From NCBI GenBank assembly GCA_963663395.1, contig OY760226.1, positions 1,550,001-1,614,000 of the forward strand: 64,000 nucleotides of DNA, read 5' to 3'. Origin of the DNA: Azophilus sp963663395. Its GTDB lineage: Bacteria; Pseudomonadota; Gammaproteobacteria; Pseudomonadales; Azotimanducaceae. The position numbers and the translations under genes are program-made. This document shows positions 1 to 8,922 of this stretch, one piece after another (the stretch's first letter is position 1; every line of letters starts with the position of its first letter). The notes under the pieces are model-generated. The model did no database searches, was not told the DNA's origin, and saw only the letters and a list, made by a program, of their open reading frames with translations.

Positions 1-2
1 TG

Positions 3-50
3 CTGGCGGCCGTACAGATGACGGCCGGGCAGGCGGCTACTGCCAATTGA
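3..50 (+). CDS. possible 3' end of an upstream CDS (partial)
   Basis: A frame open from the left edge codes for about 15 residues (…LAAVQMTAGQAATAN) and stops at 48-50, 22 bases before the biotin carrier gene. The residues and the tight spacing would suit the tail of an operon partner, but 15 codons cannot identify a family and the frame may be fortuitous. Confidence 0.3.
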   Translation: MAAVQMTAGQAATAN

Positions 51-72
51 CAATCATCCCGATCGGAAAGCC

Positions 73-564
73 ATGGAAAAACGCACCTTTCAGGACATCA
101 ACACGCTGATAGAGCTGTTCGAAAACTCGGACTGGCGGGAACTGTCCATCGAGGTGGAGGACTTCAGCCTGCACCTTTCCCGTGACGAGGCCACCGCCGG
201 TCTGGGACAGCGGCCATCCATTCCCGCTCGGGAAAAGCCGCGGGACGCTACCACCGAGGCACCGCCTGCCGAGGAACCCGCAGCCGCGATAAAAAGCGTG
301 GATGACGAGGAACTCGACGGATTGACCGTAGTCCGCGCCCCGAACCTGGGCCTGTTCTACCGTTCGCCGAAGCCCGGGGCGCCGCCCTATGTGCAGATCG
401 GCGAGGAATTGAGCGAGGACACCGAGGTCTGCCTGATCGAAGTCATGAAGCTGTTCACGCCGGTGGTAGCGGGAGTCAGTGGCATCCTGCGCCGCATCTG
501 TGTCGAGGACGGGGCCCTGGTGGAGTTCGATCAGCCGCTGTTCTACGTCGAATCCCAATCTTGA
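73..564 (+). CDS. accB: biotin carboxyl carrier protein (BCCP)
   Basis: 163-residue biotin carrier subunit. An acidic N-terminal helix region (about 1-40) is followed by a Pro/Ala-rich linker (about 45-75) and a C-terminal biotinyl/lipoyl domain (about 84-160). The biotinylation motif EVMKLF places the modified lysine at residue 126. Length and layout are those of AccB. The carrier presents biotin to the biotin carboxylase and then to the carboxyltransferase encoded just downstream. The ATG at 73 has a purine-rich site (GGAAAG) a few bases upstream. The partner carboxyltransferase is of the PycB/OadA type, not AccA/AccD, so despite the accB-like sequence the complex probably carboxylates a small 2-oxo acid and not acetyl-CoA; that substrate assignment is inference. 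Confidence 0.9.
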   Translation: MEKRTFQDINTLIELFENSDWRELSIEVEDFSLHLSRDEATAGLGQRPSIPAREKPRDATTEAPPAEEPAAAIKSVDDEELDGLTVVRAPNLGLFYRSPKPGAPPYVQIGEELSEDTEVCLIEVMKLFTPVVAGVSGILRRICVEDGALVEFDQPLFYVESQS

Positions 565-574
565 CCCCACTGCG

Positions 575-1957
575 ATGAAACGCCTGTTCGTCGCCAACCG
601 GGGAGAGATCGCGGTGCGAATACTCTCCGCGGCAAAGTCCGTTGGGCTGGAAACCGTACTGGGCGTTTCCGCTGCGGACAGGAACGGCCTCGGCCCGGAC
701 CTCGCCGATCGCGTGGTCGTGCTTGGGCCGGCCGTTCCCGCGCGCAGTTATCTCGACGAGAACCTGACCGTTCAGGCGGCGAAGTCCACCGGTTGCGATG
801 CCCTGCACCCGGGCTACGGTTTTCTCTCGGAACGGGCGAGCCTGGCCCGTCTTTGTGAATCGGAAGGCATCGTGTTCGTCGGCCCTCGGGCGGAGACCAT
901 CGATGCACTCGGCGACAAGCTCAACGCCCGCAAGCTGGCCGCCGCCTCGGATGTGCCTCTGCTGCCCGGCACGCCGGCCTTGCACTCGGTCGAGGAAGCG
1001 TGCGGCGACGCGGAGGAAATCGGCTACCCGGTGGTCATCAAGGCCAGTGCCGGCGGTGGCGGCCGGGGCATGTTCCTGGCCGATTGCGCTGCTGACATCA
1101 GGGGCGGTTTCACCAGGGCATCGGAGGAAGCCCGGGCAGCCTTCGGCAGTGGCCTGATGTACATGGAGCGTTTCATACGCAGCGCCCGCCATGTTGAAGT
1201 CCAGGTATTCGGCGACGGCAACGGCAAGGTGCTGCACTTCGGCGAACGCGACTGCTCGGTGCAGCGGCGCTACCAGAAGCTGATCGAGGAATCACCGTGC
1301 GCGATTCTGCCCGAGGGCACCCGGGGGCGATTACACAGTGCCGCCGTCAAGCTGGCCTCTGACCTGGCGTACCGGAACGCCGGCACCGTCGAGTTTCTCT
1401 ACGATTCGGACACCGACGAGTTCTTTTTCATCGAAGTCAATGCCCGGATACAGGTCGAACACCCGGTCACCGAGCTTGTCTCCGATGCGGACCTCGTGGC
1501 GATGCAACTCAGGGTCGCGCTCGGAGAGCCTCTGGAAATGTCGCAGTCGGAGATCGAAATGCAGGGGCATGCCATTGAGTGCCGGATCAACGCCGAGGAC
1601 CCCGACCATGACTTCCGGCCCGCGCCCGGCGACATCACGAGCTGGAGCCCGCCGGGCGGCGATGGCATTCGACTCGATACGTACTGCCGTGCAGGCGAAC
1701 GGGTTTCTCCCTACTACGACAGCATGATCGGCAAGCTGATCGCCCGCGGCGCCGACCGCGACGATGCCATCGGCCGGCTCGACCGCGCTCTGGGCACCTT
1801 CGAAATCGGCGGTTTGAGAACGAATCTGGCGTTGCAGCAATTCGTGGTGCAGCACCCGGATTTCCGGAACAACGCCATCTCGACGCGGTGGCTTGAACAG
1901 ACCGGCTTGCCGGCGTTCGCCGAACGACAACAGGAAGCACATCATGGCGCACATTGA
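575..1957 (+). CDS. accC: biotin carboxylase
   Basis: 460-residue biotin carboxylase, an ATP-grasp enzyme that carboxylates the biotin of the carrier protein using ATP and bicarbonate. The N-terminal fold begins FVANRGEIAVRI. The glycine-rich ATP loop GGGGRGM lies at 160-166, the bicarbonate/biotin-site block ERDCSVQRRYQKLIEESP at about 224-241, and the metal/active-site block EVNARIQVEHPVTE at about 287-300. The start at 575 was chosen because the conserved N-terminus begins there; the frame stays open to 479 but those residues are not family-like and overlap the carrier gene. It begins 10 bases after accB and overlaps the next gene by 14 bases, so the three are probably co-translated. Confidence 0.95.
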   Translation: MKRLFVANRGEIAVRILSAAKSVGLETVLGVSAADRNGLGPDLADRVVVLGPAVPARSYLDENLTVQAAKSTGCDALHPGYGFLSERASLARLCESEGIVFVGPRAETIDALGDKLNARKLAAASDVPLLPGTPALHSVEEACGDAEEIGYPVVIKASAGGGGRGMFLADCAADIRGGFTRASEEARAAFGSGLMYMERFIRSARHVEVQVFGDGNGKVLHFGERDCSVQRRYQKLIEESPCAILPEGTRGRLHSAAVKLASDLAYRNAGTVEFLYDSDTDEFFFIEVNARIQVEHPVTELVSDADLVAMQLRVALGEPLEMSQSEIEMQGHAIECRINAEDPDHDFRPAPGDITSWSPPGGDGIRLDTYCRAGERVSPYYDSMIGKLIARGADRDDAIGRLDRALGTFEIGGLRTNLALQQFVVQHPDFRNNAISTRWLEQTGLPAFAERQQEAHHGAH

Positions 1958-3398
1958 ATTCCTCGACACCACCATGCGTGACGGCCAGCAGAGCCTGTGG
2001 GGCATGGAGATGCGCTGCGGCATGGCGCTGCCCATCGCGCCCACCATCGACCGTACGGGGTTCCGGGTCATCGACCTGACCGGTTCGTCCATGTTCGAGG
2101 TGCTGATCCGCGTAAATCACGAGAATCCCTGGGAGGGGCTCGACCTGCTTACCGAGGCAATGCCCAGAACCCCGATCCGGGCCGGCATGCGGTCCAATGC
2201 CTCTGTGACCTTCGGGGTGACCCCGGACGCGCTCATGGATGTGTGGATGCGGCAACTGAACGAGCACGGCTGCCGTTCCTTCTGGGTTTACGACGTGCTG
2301 TTCAATATCGACAAGATGCACCGCCTGGCCAGGGTGGCCAAGGAATACGGCTCGGAGGTCGCGGGGTCGATCATGTTCACCTCGAGCCCGGTGCACACCG
2401 ACGATTACTATGCCGACAAGGCCGACCGGCTCTCGGTCTGCCCTGACATCGATACATTGCTGCTCTACGACACGGCCGGCGTTCTCGAGCGGGAACGGAT
2501 GAAGACGCTGGTGCCGGCGATCCTGGCCAAGTCCCGCGGCAAGCCCGTCGAGTTTCACTCGAACAACATCCTGGGCATGTCCGGAAAGGCCTACTGCGAC
2601 ATCGTCGAGTTCGGGGTCACCATATTGCACACGGCCACCCGCCCCATGGCGAATGGCCCCGCCGTACCCTCCACGGAGATCATGACCCGTAACATGACCC
2701 TGCTTGGACACACCCACGACATCGACGTTTCCCTGCTGCCCCCGGTGGCGGAACACTTCGAGAAAGTGGGTCTGGCAGCGGGCTACCGGGTGAACCAGCA
2801 CAACGAATACGATGTTCTTGCGGCCAAGCACCAGATTCCCGGCGGCATGACCGGAACCCTGCGGGCGCAGATCGCCAAGCACAACCTGAGCGACCGCCTG
2901 GACGAGATCCTGGAGGAGACGGCGGTGGTGCGCGAGGAATTGGGCTACCCCGGCATGGCTACGCCGTTCTCCCAACTCGTGGGCATCCAGTCGGTCTTGA
3001 ACCTGGTGACAGGCGAGCGCTACAAGATCGTTCCGGACGAAGTCATCCAGTACGCGGCCGGTTTCTATGGAGAGTCCGTGGCGCCGATCGACGAAGACAT
3101 ACTCGACCGGATCATGGCGTCACCGCGCGCCGACAAAGTTTTGGCGTCACCACCGGAAGAGCCGACGCTCGAAGAACTGTTCAAGCGCTATGATACCCGG
3201 GACCCGGACGAACTGATCCTTCGGGCCCTGATGCCCGAGCCGGATCTGCAGAAAATGCGTGCCGCGGGGCCGGTTCAGCGAAGTTATCCGGTCATGTCCA
3301 CGCCGGAACTCGAGCAGGCGCGGCAACTCTTGAAGACCGCCCGTTCGCCGTTTGTGCAGATCAAGTCGGCAGAGCTCAATCTCACGCTGCGGCGGTGA
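1944..3398 (+). CDS. divergent PycB/OadA-like biotin-dependent carboxyltransferase subunit
   Basis: 484-residue HMGL-like TIM barrel plus the conserved C-terminal domain of pyruvate carboxylase/oxaloacetate decarboxylase alpha. The N-terminal DTTMRDGQQSLW (residues 8-19) matches the metal/substrate motif of these barrels. HQIPGGMTG (about 296-304) and QLVGIQSVLNLVTGERY (about 344-360) match the conserved carboxylase domain. No biotinyl domain is attached; accB supplies it. The family's carbamylated lysine (IKDMAGLL) aligns with Tyr175 (LYDTAGVL), and the metal motif HTHD aligns with HSNN (His205 kept, second His now Asn207). The ATG at 1944 has AGGAAG upstream and lies inside the end of accC. 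The substrate is unknown; a 2-oxo acid is the default guess. Confidence 0.85.
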   Translation: MAHIEFLDTTMRDGQQSLWGMEMRCGMALPIAPTIDRTGFRVIDLTGSSMFEVLIRVNHENPWEGLDLLTEAMPRTPIRAGMRSNASVTFGVTPDALMDVWMRQLNEHGCRSFWVYDVLFNIDKMHRLARVAKEYGSEVAGSIMFTSSPVHTDDYYADKADRLSVCPDIDTLLLYDTAGVLERERMKTLVPAILAKSRGKPVEFHSNNILGMSGKAYCDIVEFGVTILHTATRPMANGPAVPSTEIMTRNMTLLGHTHDIDVSLLPPVAEHFEKVGLAAGYRVNQHNEYDVLAAKHQIPGGMTGTLRAQIAKHNLSDRLDEILEETAVVREELGYPGMATPFSQLVGIQSVLNLVTGERYKIVPDEVIQYAAGFYGESVAPIDEDILDRIMASPRADKVLASPPEEPTLEELFKRYDTRDPDELILRALMPEPDLQKMRAAGPVQRSYPVMSTPELEQARQLLKTARSPFVQIKSAELNLTLRR

Positions 3399-3529
3399 AG
3401 CCGGCATCTTCGGGCTTGCCCGGATCAACTGTTTTTTTGCGCACGCGTCACGGGCAGCGCCGAGTGGAATCAGGCGTTTTCGGTTGTGCCTTTGTGCCTT
3501 GAGTCGCCGGGAGGGCGAATCGTAACGGG

Positions 3530-4303
3530 TCACCGCTGCGCGGCGGCGTAGGCTTCTTCGGGGAAACTGGTCATGCTGCGCCGGCGGCGTTTCAGGTGTT
3601 CGCGGCAGGCGCGTTCGGCGCGCTTTTCGTCCCCGGCCAGCACGGCTTCGGCAATGGCTTTCAATCCCTTGAGCTGATTCTCGTGATGCTGGGCGGTTAC
3701 GTAGGCCTGAAACTGAAGGCGCAGCAGGCTGATCTGCATCCGCGGGATCATGCGCTGCAGTTCCCTGTTGCCGCCGATTTCGTAAAGCGTGTCGTAGAAC
3801 CGGCGTCTTTCGCCGAGAAATGCAAAGGTCTCACCCTGCTTCCCCTGCGCCATCATGCGGTCGTGGGTTTCCTTGAGCCGCTGCCGGTTGTCCCCCTTGT
3901 GTATGGATTGCGCCGCCAGCTTGGCTGCCAGCCCGCCGAGTGTTTCCATCACGCTCAAGGTGTCGTTGACTTCTTCCCTGGTGTGCGCGCGGATGTAGGC
4001 GCCGCGATGCCGGTTCAGAACCAGCACGCCTTCGCCGGCGAGCCGTTTGAACGCCTCGCGTACGGGGCCTCGGCTGATCTTGAGTTCGCGGGTCAGGTCG
4101 ACTTCGATCAGGCGTTGGCCGGGAACGAACCGTCCTTTCTGGATACCGCTCAGAACTGCGTTGACGACCCGCTGCGGGGAACTGTCGTCCACATCACGGG
4201 ATCCCGACAGTTGGCCCCCTACCGTGCCTGCAGGTTTGTCGGACGTGGATTCTGTCTTGGCCAATTCGGTCTTCGCAACGTCAGATGCGCGCCGAGGTTC
4301 CAC
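3530..4303 (-). CDS. GntR-family transcriptional regulator (FadR/FCD subfamily)
   Basis: 257 residues. After a low-complexity N-terminus of about 40 residues comes a winged helix-turn-helix (about 45-110) with the GntR signature in EVDLTRELKISRGPVREAFKRL. An all-helical FCD ligand-binding domain (about 120-245) follows. Such proteins usually repress neighbouring catabolic genes and release DNA on binding an organic acid or similar ligand. The start is a GTG at 4303 inside the last 23 bases of the upstream SDR gene, which suggests coupled expression. The effector is not predictable. Likely targets are the SDR operon it belongs to and perhaps the carboxylase operon that converges on it. Confidence 0.88.
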   Translation of the reverse strand: MEPRRASDVAKTELAKTESTSDKPAGTVGGQLSGSRDVDDSSPQRVVNAVLSGIQKGRFVPGQRLIEVDLTRELKISRGPVREAFKRLAGEGVLVLNRHRGAYIRAHTREEVNDTLSVMETLGGLAAKLAAQSIHKGDNRQRLKETHDRMMAQGKQGETFAFLGERRRFYDTLYEIGGNRELQRMIPRMQISLLRLQFQAYVTAQHHENQLKGLKAIAEAVLAGDEKRAERACREHLKRRRRSMTSFPEEAYAAAQR

Positions 4304-5063
4304 CGTCGATCAGCATCACCGATCCGTTGGTATAGCTCGATTCGTCCGACGCCAGGTACAGGCAACCGAAAGCTATCTCTTCGGGCGTTCCGGTCCGGCG
4401 CATGGGGCACAGGCGGTCTGCCGTTGCCTCATCCTCGAACAGGTGCATGTGCGTGGCGATCATCGGCGTATCGATGAACCCCGGGCAAACGCAATTGCAG
4501 CGAATGCCGTCCAGCGTGTAGGCCGCGGTGATCGACCGGGTCAGGTTGATCATGCCGCCCTTGGCCGTCGTATAGGCGTGGGCGTCGGGATGTCCTTTCA
4601 CGCCGAGAACCGACGAGATGTTGATGATCGAGCCATTGCCCTGTTTCTGCATGTGCGGGATCACCAGCCGGGACATGAAGAACACGGAATCGAGGTCGAT
4701 GGCGGTGACCTCCCGCCACAGTTCCGGCGTCGTATCGGTAATCGACCCCATGGAACCCGGTACCTTGGGCTCCAGCGAATAGCCGACGCCGGCTGAGTTC
4801 ACCAGAACGTCCACCCGGCCGTAGGCCTCCACCGTGGCATTGACCAGAATTTCCGCCCCCTCGGGAGTCGACAGGTCCGCGGCGACAACGATGCCCTCGC
4901 CGCCGTCGTCGGTTACGCATTCGAGAACCTCGTCCAGATTGCTCTGGGTCCTGGAGCACCCTGCCACCCTGGCGCCCTCGCGGGCGAAAAGCTCCATGCA
5001 GGCGCGCCCGATTCCGGTTCCCGCCCCGGTTACGATGGCAACCTTGTCGTCCAGTCGTCCCAT
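4281..5063 (-). CDS. SDR-family NAD(P)-dependent oxidoreductase
   Basis: 260-residue classical short-chain dehydrogenase. The cofactor motif TGAGTGIG is near the N-terminus, NSAG replaces the usual NNAG, and the catalytic Ser (SIINISSVLG) and YTTAK pair are present. The C-terminal SDESSYTNGSVMLIDGG is typical of FabG-like and catabolic SDRs. The ATG at 5063 was chosen because an AGGAGA site sits five bases upstream and the conserved N-terminus starts there; 11 extra in-frame codons upstream look non-coding. It is the first gene of a two-gene unit with the GntR regulator. It probably oxidises a hydroxyl group of a catabolic intermediate; the substrate is unknown. Confidence 0.9.
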   Translation of the reverse strand: MGRLDDKVAIVTGAGTGIGRACMELFAREGARVAGCSRTQSNLDEVLECVTDDGGEGIVVAADLSTPEGAEILVNATVEAYGRVDVLVNSAGVGYSLEPKVPGSMGSITDTTPELWREVTAIDLDSVFFMSRLVIPHMQKQGNGSIINISSVLGVKGHPDAHAYTTAKGGMINLTRSITAAYTLDGIRCNCVCPGFIDTPMIATHMHLFEDEATADRLCPMRRTGTPEEIAFGCLYLASDESSYTNGSVMLIDGGTSARI

Positions 5064-5262
5064 GGTTTCTCCTATTTTCGAATGTGTTCCCTTCAAGTGC
5101 CTTGCCGGCGAACTCGCCTGCCGTTAACTGCGCCGGGAGATAACGCTCTGTAACAGAATCACATGCGCCATTCAAATCCCGCAAGGCGCAGCAGGGGAAG
5201 CCGTCCCGGCGGCGGCAAGGGATAAACGGGCGGCGACCCCCGGGGTCGTCGCCCGCAAATTC

Positions 5263-7125
5263 CTAGAACTCGTAGCCGACCCTGAGCGTAAACTCGTCCG
5301 CCCACTCCGTCGTGGCCAGTGCGTTGTAGTTGGGGTTCCTGTCTCGCACTCCGCCGTCGATGAAGTTGTAGAAGGCTTCGACGGCCCAGTTGTTGCCCGG
5401 CCTCCAGCGCAGGGCGGGCTGGATCAGGATGCCGCCTTCCAGGTCGTACAGCATGCCGAGGTCCAGGCGCCACACCAGGTTCGGAAACGGTTGCTGCAAC
5501 GCGAAGGCGATGTAGTTGGAGCTTCCGGGCGTGTTGCCATCGCGGGCAGCTCGGTCAACGCTGCCGCCCATGCCGCTAAGGTGCCTGCCGAAGATGTCGC
5601 TTTCCGTCCGGTGCATCCATTGCAGAACGAAATAGGTGGCCGGGAAGGCGGGGGTGAAGCGCTGGTACTTCTCCAGCACGAAGGAAACGATGGTTTCGTC
5701 TTCCACGATTCGCCGTTGGCTCAGCGACGGGTTGGTGAAATGCCGGTCCTTCGCATATTGAATTTCGATATTGGCGATGAGTTGGTCGAACAGGGACCCC
5801 GGTGCGCCGTTGAACACGTAGCCAAAACCGACTCCGAACAGGCTTTCGCGATGGTACTCCCGGGCGATGTGTCCGCGGAGGCCGCCGGACAGGCGGAAGA
5901 AAAGATCGAGTTCCTGGCTTGCGAACGCGTAGTCGGGCGCCAGCACCGCTCCCAGAGCCTGGGCCGCGGGGAACTCGGCGATCGATGCGTTCAGGCCGTC
6001 GATGCCGTCGAGACGGGCCAGGCCCGCGAAAGTGAACCATTCCCTGGCCGAGTGCACGCCGGACGTGTCCTGTTCGTACGCGGTCTGCGCCATGAGACCT
6101 TCCGTGCCCGGGAATCCGGGCCCCAGGGGCTTGTGCACCCCGGATTGCGTCCATCGGAACGTGCCGTCGGGGTTGTAGCGGCGCGCCGCCATGACCTGGA
6201 ACTTGACCGGGCCGAGATCTCCCCGGGCGCGCATCCCGAAGTTGAACTTGTCGTCGTAGTCCTTGTACAGGTCATGCACCGTGAACTGCGACGCGATCAC
6301 GTTGTAGGGCGTATTGGGGTTGCCGTAGATGGTCGGTCGGAAATGCTGGACGAACCCGTCGAGTTCCCAGCTGCCGGCCATGTACTGAACGCGCACCGCA
6401 AGCGCCGGTACCCGCTTGTCGGAAAACTCCTCGGGAACATAGTCGAGCAGGCTGTGACGGCGCAGGTCGAGCCCGTTCGGGATGTCCATTACCCGGAAAA
6501 ACAGTGACTGGCCCCAGGCGATCTGCTGATTGCCCATGCGCACATGCAGGGGCCCCTTGTGGTAGTCCAGGTAAAAGCGGGGCAGGTCCATCATGAACTT
6601 TTTACCGGAAACCTCGAGCGCGCCCGGATTCTTGCGCGACATTAGCGAATTGCCGTTCACCCGGTACTCGAACAGGTTGGGCTTGCGGTTCAGGCTGCCG
6701 GCCGGGTCGGCGCCGGGAATGTCGTCCGGATGGAAATTCTTGTACAGATCCACATCGAACAGGGCGCGTAACTCACCGCGGAACGACCAGTTGCGGCTCA
6801 GGCTGACGTTGACGTCGAACTTGCCGCGCACGACGCTCAGATTGATATCCTCATCCTGCTGAGGCCCCTGCCGGACGTAGGTGTCCGAACCGCCGAACAG
6901 GTCGAGCCTGTCCACGCCGACCCCGTTGAAGGGGTTGCCGATCTGGTTGTACGGATTGCGTTTGGAACTCGTGCTCAGGGCCGACTCGATGCGAATGAAA
7001 CCGCTGGTGCTGACATCGAAATATTCGTTGTCGCCCCAGCCGCCTTCCGCAAGAACGGGCGACGCGGCGAAGCACCCGAGCCCGGCGCCCATGAACCAGA
7101 ACCATGTTTTCCTGAGATTTAGCAT
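5263..7125 (-). CDS. DUF1302 family outer-membrane protein
   Basis: 620 residues with a Sec signal peptide (about 1-26, cleavage after VLA) and a long beta-strand-rich body with alternating aromatic residues, ending in the C-terminal YEF typical of outer-membrane barrels. Family members recur in proteobacteria beside DUF1329 proteins and transporters for hydrophobic substrates. The ATG at 7125 was chosen over in-frame starts at 7143 and 7152 because AAGGGG lies about eight bases upstream and the signal peptide begins there. It follows the DUF1329 gene by 39 bases. A role in passage of a hydrophobic substrate across the outer membrane is inferred from family context. Confidence 0.85.
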   Translation of the reverse strand: MLNLRKTWFWFMGAGLGCFAASPVLAEGGWGDNEYFDVSTSGFIRIESALSTSSKRNPYNQIGNPFNGVGVDRLDLFGGSDTYVRQGPQQDEDINLSVVRGKFDVNVSLSRNWSFRGELRALFDVDLYKNFHPDDIPGADPAGSLNRKPNLFEYRVNGNSLMSRKNPGALEVSGKKFMMDLPRFYLDYHKGPLHVRMGNQQIAWGQSLFFRVMDIPNGLDLRRHSLLDYVPEEFSDKRVPALAVRVQYMAGSWELDGFVQHFRPTIYGNPNTPYNVIASQFTVHDLYKDYDDKFNFGMRARGDLGPVKFQVMAARRYNPDGTFRWTQSGVHKPLGPGFPGTEGLMAQTAYEQDTSGVHSAREWFTFAGLARLDGIDGLNASIAEFPAAQALGAVLAPDYAFASQELDLFFRLSGGLRGHIAREYHRESLFGVGFGYVFNGAPGSLFDQLIANIEIQYAKDRHFTNPSLSQRRIVEDETIVSFVLEKYQRFTPAFPATYFVLQWMHRTESDIFGRHLSGMGGSVDRAARDGNTPGSSNYIAFALQQPFPNLVWRLDLGMLYDLEGGILIQPALRWRPGNNWAVEAFYNFIDGGVRDRNPNYNALATTEWADEFTLRVGYEF

Positions 7126-7164
7126 GCTATTGCCCCTTGTCATGTTCTCCACTGAGTTCGAGCG

Positions 7165-8556
7165 TCAGCCACCCAATCGCTGCAGCGCCTGCGGCGTCAG
7201 ATACTTGTTGTAGACATCCCACTCATCGTCGGTTTCGAATTCGGTGCGATAGCCACCCTGAACACGCTTGCCGACGAAGTATCGGGTCATCCGGCCGTCG
7301 AGCCGGTCATAGATCATCACGCCGGTCCAGGACCAGGCCGGCATGCCGGCTTTCGTGAAGGTCTCGTGCTCGTTCTGGTACTGCGCGAACTGCGGCTCGA
7401 ACGTCTTCCAGACCTCGCCCTTGCGGTCGGTGGTTATGGAAGCGATGAAAACCTGGTTGCGCACATCGAGCCAGATACGCCGCTTGCCGACGGGCGAGCG
7501 CGCGTATCCTATGGGCTCGCACTCCAGCGTGATGCATTCCGGGCACAGTTCCATCCATACATCGTGGAAGGTCACGCCCTTCGGTCCGCCGTGGACGGGT
7601 TTCTCCCAGTTCTCCCTTCCTCCCATGAAGTTCGCGGAGCCCTGGGCTCCCAGCATGGGCCCGTGGCCGACGATCTTGTAGTTGCCCCAGGTCAGCATTG
7701 GATCGCCCGAGGCCCAGGCATCCGACAGGAACAGCACCATGCCCGGCACCAGTGGCTCGAAGCGCTGATTGGTCGGGAATTGCCGTACTCGACGGAAGGC
7801 CGGCAGGTAACCGAGCAGGTCGGGGAACTTGCGCTGATCGTAGTACCAGGTGTTCAGGTACGAAGTGCCGTTTACGTCTTCAGGCCTCGTGAACCAGGTG
7901 GTGTTGAGCCGCAACAGGTCGTCGCGGCCCTGCCAGAATTCGCCATCGGAACGCGAAGTGGTCTGGAACTCCGTCCAGATGAAATCGTACTGGTAGGCAA
8001 TGTCGCCGTTGCGGTCGATGTCGTGGTCCCTCACGGCGCTCAGCTGCCAGTCGTTGCGCCCCCAACTCAACGTCATGTCGGCAATGACTTCCTGGGGGGT
8101 CTTCGGATCCGGGAAGGGATTGCCGCCGATCCAGGCTCCGCCTTCCTTGGTTCGCACGTTGCCGTCGGCGTCGAATGTGGCCTTGCCCTGATTCCTGAGC
8201 GTCGCCTCCAGATAGTCGTGCGGATACATCTTGGTGATGTCCGTGGTGGTCTCGACGATGTGAATGCGCCGTTGCATGGTCTTGACCTGCTCCACGGCTA
8301 TGGGATCGAGCAGGTGTTCCACATGCTCGACATTGTCGGCGGTGATGGTGTCGCCGGGTTTTATCTTGCCCTTGGTGTGCATCTCGATGGAGAGCAGTTC
8401 ATCGGGATAAGCGCCGCTGATATCGGTGATTCCCGAATCGGACTTGGCGATGAGCGGCCACAGGGATGTCAGGATTCCGGCTGAAGCCGTACCCTTCAGC
8501 GTTTTTTCAAGAAACTTTCTACGTGAATAGTTGAAGTCATATTTTCGTATATGCAT
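7165..8556 (-). CDS. DUF1329 family protein with Tat-like signal
   Basis: 463 residues. The N-terminus has a twin-arginine-type signal (SRRKFLEK at about 11-18, then a hydrophobic stretch to about 37), so folded export to the periplasm is likely. The rest is rich in beta strands and aromatic residues, as in the DUF1329 (LolB-like fold) proteins that accompany DUF1302 outer-membrane proteins. It is the first gene of the pair and is preceded by an untranslated leader of about 330 bases from the promoter at 8894-8922. A periplasmic shuttle for a hydrophobic ligand, working with the DUF1302 barrel, is inferred from the family pairing. No RND/MMPL partner lies adjacent. Confidence 0.85.
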   Translation of the reverse strand: MHIRKYDFNYSRRKFLEKTLKGTASAGILTSLWPLIAKSDSGITDISGAYPDELLSIEMHTKGKIKPGDTITADNVEHVEHLLDPIAVEQVKTMQRRIHIVETTTDITKMYPHDYLEATLRNQGKATFDADGNVRTKEGGAWIGGNPFPDPKTPQEVIADMTLSWGRNDWQLSAVRDHDIDRNGDIAYQYDFIWTEFQTTSRSDGEFWQGRDDLLRLNTTWFTRPEDVNGTSYLNTWYYDQRKFPDLLGYLPAFRRVRQFPTNQRFEPLVPGMVLFLSDAWASGDPMLTWGNYKIVGHGPMLGAQGSANFMGGRENWEKPVHGGPKGVTFHDVWMELCPECITLECEPIGYARSPVGKRRIWLDVRNQVFIASITTDRKGEVWKTFEPQFAQYQNEHETFTKAGMPAWSWTGVMIYDRLDGRMTRYFVGKRVQGGYRTEFETDDEWDVYNKYLTPQALQRLGG

Positions 8557-8886
8557 GTCTGTCTCTCGACTTAGTGAAACGACGTGGTCAATGTTTTCGC
8601 GCCAGACGAAACTGCAGGCGGGGAAACGGAAATTGAGCGGCGTGTGGGAGTGGAGTGGCGAGTTCGGGAGGCGGAATCAATCCAGCACGAAGCCCGACAC
8701 CGTGAGCCGGACCCGAGCTGCTGTATCGCTTTCAACAGTAGCACTTCCCCCCAACCTCCGGCGGGACTCATCCCCCCAAATGGGGCCGGACATTGTGAGT
8801 TCGTTCACCCGTCTGGCCCGAATGGGCGACGACGCTTGGAATGCCCGGGCACGATGCCGATCAAGCCAGATTATCGCCACATCCTG

Positions 8887-8908
8887 TAGAACAATATAAT
8901 AGAACAAT
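8887..8908. repeat. direct repeat overlapping the DUF1329 promoter
   Basis: TAGAACAAT occurs at 8887-8895 and again at 8900-8908, a 13-base period that covers the -10 box and part of the spacer of the minus-strand promoter. Position and period suit a repressor operator, although two 9-mers in an AT-rich patch could be chance. Confidence 0.45.
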
Positions 8909-8922
8909 TCTTGGAGTGTCAA
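8894..8922 (-). promoter_or_regulatory. sigma70-type promoter for the DUF1329-DUF1302 operon
   Basis: On the minus strand a perfect -35 TTGACA (8917-8922) is followed after exactly 17 bases by TTATAT (8894-8899). Transcription would start near 8887 and run toward the DUF1329 start at 8556. It lies in an AT-rich island within GC-rich DNA. Confidence 0.7.

Noticed and set aside
3411..3438. Short hairpin and T7 run after the carboxyltransferase gene as a terminator
   Set aside because: The stem is 5 base pairs with a 2-base loop and is about nine bases away from the T-run, which is too far for a standard intrinsic terminator.
8677..8922. 81-codon minus-strand frame starting at TTG 8922
   Set aside because: Its start codon is the -35 box of the promoter and the translation has no family likeness or ribosome-binding site.
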